A stretch of DNA of 11,529 nucleotides. Source: Alistipes sp. CAG:268 (GTDB taxonomy: Bacteria; Bacteroidota; Bacteroidia; Bacteroidales; Rikenellaceae). Positions 6,964-11,529 of the stretch are shown in pieces. The DNA lies in NCBI GenBank assembly GCA_000434235.1, contig FR891982.1:1-11529 (forward strand), read 5' to 3'. Position 1 is the stretch's first letter. Each line of letters begins with the position of its first letter. The notes beneath the pieces are model-generated. The model was given only the letters and a program-made list of their open reading frames with translations. It did not search any database and had not been told where the DNA came from. A program made the translations under genes and the position numbers.

Positions 6964-8637
6964 TTAATTGTAGCCTTCGTTCTGTCCCAGGGTCGTCCAG
7001 TCGGGCATGCCGTCGAACTGCGACTGCGGGATCGGACGAACCACATGGTAGTCCTGGATGTTGTCCACGGCGTCGGGGTTGTAGAGCTTCACGCGCTCGA
7101 CGAGTTTGCCCAGACGCTTCAGGTCCAGCCGCCGCTGCCACTCGCCGGCCAGCTCGCGGGCACGCTCCTCGAGGATAAAGTCCACGGTCATGTCCTCCTC
7201 GGTAACGGTCATCGCCTCACGCCAGGCCTCGTTCTGCTCGGGATCCTCCGAATCCTGACGGATGGCTCGTTCGCGCAGCGTCATGATATCCTTGGCGGCA
7301 GCCTTCAAATCGGGGTTGGCGCGGCGGATGTTGGCCTCGGCGCGGATCAGGTAGAGCTCGCCCAGACGAATTACCGGATAGGAACGGTCCGAAAGCGTGG
7401 ACATGTTGCCCGGACGGGTGTGGTCGTAGAACTTGGTCATGCCGATGAAGGTCCAGCGGTCCTGCGGAACGCCCTTGGCATCGTACATGTCGTTGCGGTC
7501 GAAGAAAGTGTAGCAGGTCTTCATGCGCTCACGCTCAGCTGCGGGCAGCACGTCGGGGCAGCAGTAGAGCGCCGTATCGATGTACTCGCGCCACTGGTTG
7601 TCGGGGAACTCCGAGCGGTCGTCTGCCGGATCGTTGTAATACCATACCCACTGGTGCAGATCCCGCCAGCGGAGGTCGGCTTCACGGTTGAAATTGTCGA
7701 TGTAGTAAAGCGACGGGATAGCCTGGCAACCGCCGTAACCGGTCCAGTCAAGCATCGTCTGCACACCGGGGAAGCGGTCGATGTACATGGCATACCACTG
7801 CCAGTAGCCGTTATACTGCGCATAGGACTCGTCGTTGGTGAAGTTCGTCGTCCAGATGAACTCGTCGTTGGTCTTGTCGTCGGCCCAAAGGTCCTTGAGC
7901 GACGGCGTCAGCTCGAAGCCGTAAGGGCCGTCGATCACCTCGGAAGCCAATCGCTCGGCATCCTCGAACTGCTCGTGGTAGAGGTACATGCGCGCCAGGA
8001 AAGCCTTGGCCGTCGGCATGTCGATGCGTCCCGCCTCGGAAGTGCGCTCGTCGGGCAGCATTTCCTCATTGACAACCTGCTCCAGACCGCCGATGATCTC
8101 CTTGTAGAAGTCCTCGCGCGTGGAGCGGCGAGCCTCCATACCCTCCGTCTCGTCGGTCGTGCGGGGCAGGTACGAGTCGCCCCACGTCTCGGTGACGATC
8201 CACAGGAACATCGAGCGCATCACGAGCATCTCGGCCTTGCACTGCAGCTTTTCGTCTTCATTGGCAAAGGGCGTCGTATCGATGGTCTCCATGAACATGT
8301 TGATGTTGGCCAGCGCCTTGTAGCAGTGGTTCCACAGCCACGAGACATTGCCGTTGTTGGCATCCAGTCCGTAGTAGTCCGTAAGGCCCGTATCGCCCTG
8401 GTTCTTGCCGCGCAGGAAGATGTCCGTGCCCAGCTCGGTCATCAGCGGCCACTGTCCGTCGCCGCCGTAGAGGTTGTTGATCTTCGTATAGGAGAGGTTC
8501 ACGAACGCCTTGAGTCCGTTCTCCTCGTTGAAAATATCGGTGGTCGATCCGTAGGACTCCTCCTCCAGGAAGCTTTCGCAGCCGGTGACACCCGCAAGCA
8601 GAGCGGCGGAGGCGAGGATCGTTGCTATCTTTTTCAT
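6964..8637 (-). CDS. susD: SusD/RagB-family outer-membrane glycan-binding lipoprotein
   Basis: The 557-residue extracellular lid of the SusC transporter; binds the incoming glycan and closes over the barrel. The N-terminus is a lipoprotein signal: MKK, a hydrophobic stretch, then lipobox VTGC with Cys20 as the lipidated residue, followed by acidic ESFLEEE. The N-terminal half is helical with TPR-like segments (for example NCYKALANIN-type and AKAFLARMYLYHEQFEDAER). The C-terminal half carries the usual SusD signatures: YPVIRLGELYLIRAEANIR, VDFILEERARELAGEWQRRL with DLKRLGK, and RPIPQSQFD near the end. Length is normal for the family. The middle region is rich in Trp and Tyr (about residues 285-345), where glycan-stacking aromatics usually lie, but I cannot assign the binding residues. 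The ATG at 8637 follows the susC stop by 18 bp and has no clear Shine-Dalgarno, as is normal in Bacteroidota. Translational coupling with susC is likely. Confidence 0.97.
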   Translation of the reverse strand: MKKIATILASAALLAGVTGCESFLEEESYGSTTDIFNEENGLKAFVNLSYTKINNLYGGDGQWPLMTELGTDIFLRGKNQGDTGLTDYYGLDANNGNVSWLWNHCYKALANINMFMETIDTTPFANEDEKLQCKAEMLVMRSMFLWIVTETWGDSYLPRTTDETEGMEARRSTREDFYKEIIGGLEQVVNEEMLPDERTSEAGRIDMPTAKAFLARMYLYHEQFEDAERLASEVIDGPYGFELTPSLKDLWADDKTNDEFIWTTNFTNDESYAQYNGYWQWYAMYIDRFPGVQTMLDWTGYGGCQAIPSLYYIDNFNREADLRWRDLHQWVWYYNDPADDRSEFPDNQWREYIDTALYCCPDVLPAAERERMKTCYTFFDRNDMYDAKGVPQDRWTFIGMTKFYDHTRPGNMSTLSDRSYPVIRLGELYLIRAEANIRRANPDLKAAAKDIMTLRERAIRQDSEDPEQNEAWREAMTVTEEDMTVDFILEERARELAGEWQRRLDLKRLGKLVERVKLYNPDAVDNIQDYHVVRPIPQSQFDGMPDWTTLGQNEGYN

Positions 8638-8655
8638 GGTCGTTGTGTTTTAGGA

Positions 8656-11529
8656 TTAGAACTGAACGCTGGCTCCGAAGATGTAATAGGACTCCCACCA
8701 CGAGATACCGCCCTGGTCACGGAACTGGCTGTATCCCCACGGATCGTTCATCGTGAAGTAGAAACGCGTCTTCTTGACGATACGGCCCATCCACCGCTCG
8801 GGCAGCGTGTAGCCCACCGTGATGTTGCGGATGTTCACGTAGTCGTTGTCATAGTAGCCGGCAGCGTCGAGGTACTTGATCGACTGGCCCTCGACCGGAC
8901 GGGGATAGCGGTTGGTCGGATGCTCGGGCGTCCAGTAGTCGATCTTGTAGGTGTTCCAGCGGCCCAGCTCGCTGGCCCAACCGCCGGTACTGCGGCCGTC
9001 ATAGGCCAGGGCGCCGAACTCGCCGTAGATATCTACCGAGAAGTCGAGGTTCTTCCACTGTCCGCTGATCGACAGTCCGCCGACCCAGTCGGGGCGCGTC
9101 GTGCCGAGGATCGTGCGGTCGTTGCCGTCGATCACGCCGTTGCCGTCGAGATCGGCCACCTTCACCTCGCCGGGCTTCTGCCCGTAGAGAGCGGCCATGT
9201 CGGCCTCGTCAAGCTGCCAGATGCCCACCTGCTTGTAGTTGTAGTGCACGCCGTTCACCGGATAGCCCACGAAGAGGTTGTTGTTCAGGTCCTGCTTCAT
9301 GTTGGGATCCTGCAGGCGCACCAGTTCCTCCTTGTTGCGGTAGTAGGAGAGATTGACGTTGAGCGTGAAGTCCTTTTTCTGAATGGGGACCGTCGAGAGC
9401 GACACCTCCCAACCGCGGTTGCGCGTATCGCCGATGTTCGTCCAGGCCTGATTGAAGCCCGTGGTATAGGGAAGCACCTTCAGGTAGAGCAGGTCGTAGC
9501 TCTTCGAGTCGTAATACTCGACCGTACCGAAGATGCGGCCGTTCAGGAAACCGAAGTCCAGACCGATGTCGAGCATCTTGTTGCGCTCCCAGCCCAGGTC
9601 GGGCGTCGGACGGGTCGAGGGCTCCAGACCCGGCAGGTGGGTTTCGCCTCCGAATCCGAAGTTGGCGTAGCAGCCGTAGAGCGAACCGAGCGTGGCGTAG
9701 GCCGCAATCGAGTAGTTACCCGTCATACCGTAGCTGGCGCGCAGCTTGAGGTTGGTAATCCAGTCCACGTTGTCCTTGACGAAGCTCTCCTCCGAAATGC
9801 GCCAGGCCACGGCGGCCGAGGGGAAGAAGGCCCACTTGTTGCCGGGCGAGAGCTGCGAGGCACCGTCCTCGCGGAACGAAGCCGTCACGATGTAGCGGTC
9901 GTCGAAGGTATACTGCAGGCGGCCGATGACCGAAACCATCTGGTTGCGGATGAAGCCCGAGCTGATCGACTTCGAGTCGGTCAGACGGTTCATGTTGTAC
10001 CACAGGTAGGCGGGCGACTCCTGGTCCTTGCCCGACATCGAGGAGTTCACCGTCTGGCGGTTCTGCATCTCGAAGATGGCCGACACGTCGATGGCGTGCT
10101 TGCCGAAGGTCTCCTTGTAGTTGAGGATGTTGTTCCATACCCAGTCGGCCTTGCGGTTGTTGTGCATGCCGGCTACGTTGCGCTCGTCGGTGTAACCCAC
10201 GCTGCGGTTGTCATAGTAGTATCCGCGCGAGGAGAAGGCCGGCGTATAGGCGAAGTTGGTATTGAAGGTAAGGCCCTTGTAGAGGTCCACCTGCGCGAAA
10301 AAACGCATGTAGATCTTCCACTCCTCGGTCTTGTCCTCGTAAGCGCCGTCCGTTTCGTTCATGTAGGGGTTCTTCACGAACGGGTCACCGAACGGATACT
10401 CGTTGTAGGAGCCGTCCTCGTTGTGGATCGGCGTCAGCGGCGACATGTGGAGGAACGTGTCGAACATGTCGGGCTTGTCGTGGCTCACGTTGTAGAACGC
10501 CCGGTTCGAAATACCCACCTTCAGGAAAGGCAGCACCTGATGCGTCAGGTCGGTGGTCAGGTAGAAGTAGTCGCGGTGGTCGCCCTCATAGCGATCCTCG
10601 TTGTTCTTGTAGTTGAACGAGATCTTGTACTGGGTCTTTTCGTTGCCCGAGGCAATGGTCAGCGAATGGCTGTGCCACAGGCGCTTCTGATTGAAATAAC
10701 GGCCCATCCAGTCGGTGTTCATCTTGCCCATGTTGGCGATCTCGGCGCCGAAGAAGGCCTTGCTGTCGTCCTCGGGCGAGTTCCACACGCCGGCAGCACG
10801 GCTGGCCTCACGCTGGAAGGCGATGTACTCGTCGGCATCCATCACGTCGAGCGTACCCCAGTTATTGACGCCCACACCCACGAAACCGTCGTAGGTGACC
10901 TTCGTCTCGCCCTTCTTGGCCTGCTTGGTGGTGATGAGGATCACACCGTTGGCACCCTTCGCACCGTAGATGGCCGTCGAGGAGGCATCCTTCAGAATGT
11001 CGATCGACTCGATGTCGCCCGGGTTAATCGAAGTGAGCGTCTCGTCGTAGGGAATGCCGTCGAGCACGATCAGCGGGTCGTTGCCCGCATTGGTCGAACG
11101 CGTACCGCGGATGCGGATCGAACCGCCATCGACACGGATACCGGCCACACCGACCAGGCTGGTGGTCAGGTCGTAGGCCGGGATGCGGGCGATCTGCTCG
11201 GCCGACACCGAAGCCACCGATCCGGTGATATCCTTACGCTTCATGGCCGTATAGCCCGTCACCACGACATCCTCCAGACCGATCATGTCCTCGCGCAGCG
11301 TCACGTCGATCTGCGTACGCGAACCGACCTTCTCCTTCTGCGACATCATACCGAGGAAACTGAATTCCAACTCATCATTGCTTCCTACCCCCTCGATGCG
11401 GTAGGCGCCCGAAGCATCGGTCGATACGCCGAGCGAACCACCCACGACCGTCACGGCCGCTCCGGGAATCGGGTCGCCCTTGCCGTCGCGGACCGTTCCG
11501 CTGACGGCACGTCCTTGTGCGGGGGGGGG
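8656..11529 (-). CDS. susC: SusC/RagA-family TonB-dependent outer-membrane transporter, 5' partial
   Basis: Imports oligosaccharides across the outer membrane using TonB energy, working as a complex with the SusD lipoprotein encoded next. The frame stays open to the window edge, giving 957 visible residues; the true start and signal peptide lie outside. A GTG at 11452-11454 falls inside the first domain and is not the start. Visible in order: a carboxypeptidase-regulatory-like beta domain (about residues 5-90, including AQGRAVSGTVRDGKGDPIPG); the plug, with VVVTGYTAMKRKDITGSV, SIRIRGTRSTNAGNDPLIVL and the family signature DASSTAIYGAKGANGVILIT; a long beta-barrel region; an acidic DLDGNGVIDGND loop, probably a Ca-binding site, common in SusC proteins; and a C-terminal beta-signal ending in aromatic Phe (FGASVQF). 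Length matches the family (about 950-1100 aa). First visible gene of the operon, 18 bp before susD. The three Pro codons at the extreme N-terminus come from a C9 run and may not be genuine. Confidence 0.97.
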   Translation of the reverse strand, partial: PPPAQGRAVSGTVRDGKGDPIPGAAVTVVGGSLGVSTDASGAYRIEGVGSNDELEFSFLGMMSQKEKVGSRTQIDVTLREDMIGLEDVVVTGYTAMKRKDITGSVASVSAEQIARIPAYDLTTSLVGVAGIRVDGGSIRIRGTRSTNAGNDPLIVLDGIPYDETLTSINPGDIESIDILKDASSTAIYGAKGANGVILITTKQAKKGETKVTYDGFVGVGVNNWGTLDVMDADEYIAFQREASRAAGVWNSPEDDSKAFFGAEIANMGKMNTDWMGRYFNQKRLWHSHSLTIASGNEKTQYKISFNYKNNEDRYEGDHRDYFYLTTDLTHQVLPFLKVGISNRAFYNVSHDKPDMFDTFLHMSPLTPIHNEDGSYNEYPFGDPFVKNPYMNETDGAYEDKTEEWKIYMRFFAQVDLYKGLTFNTNFAYTPAFSSRGYYYDNRSVGYTDERNVAGMHNNRKADWVWNNILNYKETFGKHAIDVSAIFEMQNRQTVNSSMSGKDQESPAYLWYNMNRLTDSKSISSGFIRNQMVSVIGRLQYTFDDRYIVTASFREDGASQLSPGNKWAFFPSAAVAWRISEESFVKDNVDWITNLKLRASYGMTGNYSIAAYATLGSLYGCYANFGFGGETHLPGLEPSTRPTPDLGWERNKMLDIGLDFGFLNGRIFGTVEYYDSKSYDLLYLKVLPYTTGFNQAWTNIGDTRNRGWEVSLSTVPIQKKDFTLNVNLSYYRNKEELVRLQDPNMKQDLNNNLFVGYPVNGVHYNYKQVGIWQLDEADMAALYGQKPGEVKVADLDGNGVIDGNDRTILGTTRPDWVGGLSISGQWKNLDFSVDIYGEFGALAYDGRSTGGWASELGRWNTYKIDYWTPEHPTNRYPRPVEGQSIKYLDAAGYYDNDYVNIRNITVGYTLPERWMGRIVKKTRFYFTMNDPWGYSQFRDQGGISWWESYYIFGASVQF
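11521..11529. other. Run of nine G at the window edge
   Basis: The plus strand ends in G9, which reads as CCC CCC CCC (three Pro) just before AQGR in SusC. In SusC proteins the residues before AQG are normally the hydrophobic end of the signal peptide, often FAQG, so three prolines are odd. The run may be a terminal sequencing or assembly artefact (poly-G is typical of two-colour Illumina chemistry), or a genuine homopolymer. The window alone cannot decide. Confidence 0.6.

Noticed and set aside
5742..7178. 478-codon plus-strand frame spanning the LamG gene and its flanks
   Set aside because: It crosses the intergenic gaps on both sides of the LamG gene and lies opposite parts of three well-supported coding regions; a shadow.
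8656..11454. GTG at 11452-11454 as the SusC start
   Set aside because: It lies inside the carboxypeptidase-regulatory-like domain, and the frame continues upstream with typical SusC sequence to the window edge, so the gene is 5' truncated rather than starting here.
1..11529. CRISPR arrays, tRNA/rRNA genes, insertion sequences or attachment sites
   Set aside because: The strand is filled by five genes with gaps of 18-115 bp. I found no spaced direct repeats, tRNA-like folds, transposase genes or terminal inverted repeats.

Overview
The window is part of a Bacteroidota polysaccharide utilization locus (PUL). Five genes lie head to tail on the minus strand, so transcription runs from the right edge toward position 1. 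The paired SusC/SusD genes, the short AT-rich leaders with little Shine-Dalgarno signal, and lipoprotein signals followed by acidic residues all point to Bacteroidales. Base composition is high for that order, roughly 60% G+C by eye. Together with the codon use this suggests an Alistipes/Rikenellaceae-like gut bacterium, which is an inference.

Layout in transcription order: (1) a SusC-type TonB-dependent transporter, truncated at its 5' end by the window edge (8656-11529); (2) its SusD-type glycan-binding lipoprotein (6964-8637); (3) a small lipoprotein with a LamG/concanavalin-A-like domain, in the place where surface glycan-binding proteins sit (5991-6926); (4) a large secreted GH38 alpha-mannosidase with an N-terminal beta-sandwich module (2503-5952); (5) a GH92 exo-alpha-mannosidase (36-2387). 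The first four genes are separated by 18, 37 and 38 bp. The GH38-GH92 gap is 115 bp and strongly structured, with a near-perfect 17-bp stem and a second GC-rich hairpin followed by T6. A short perfect palindrome at 1-18, just past the GH92 stop, is probably the stem of the operon terminator.

The genes suggest this model: an alpha-mannose-containing glycan is bound at the surface by SusD and the LamG lipoprotein, imported through SusC, and trimmed in the periplasm by GH38 and GH92 to release mannose. No endo-acting enzyme (GH76, GH99, GH18 or similar), regulator or sugar kinase is visible. Either these lie outside the window or the system takes in short, pre-cut oligosaccharides. Host high-mannose N-glycan, yeast mannan or another alpha-mannoside are all possible substrates. 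I see no wholly new class of system. The most unusual points are the altered GH92 motifs, the accessory module on GH38, the structured intercistronic region, and a run of nine G at the right edge that cuts the SusC signal peptide and may be a sequencing artefact.
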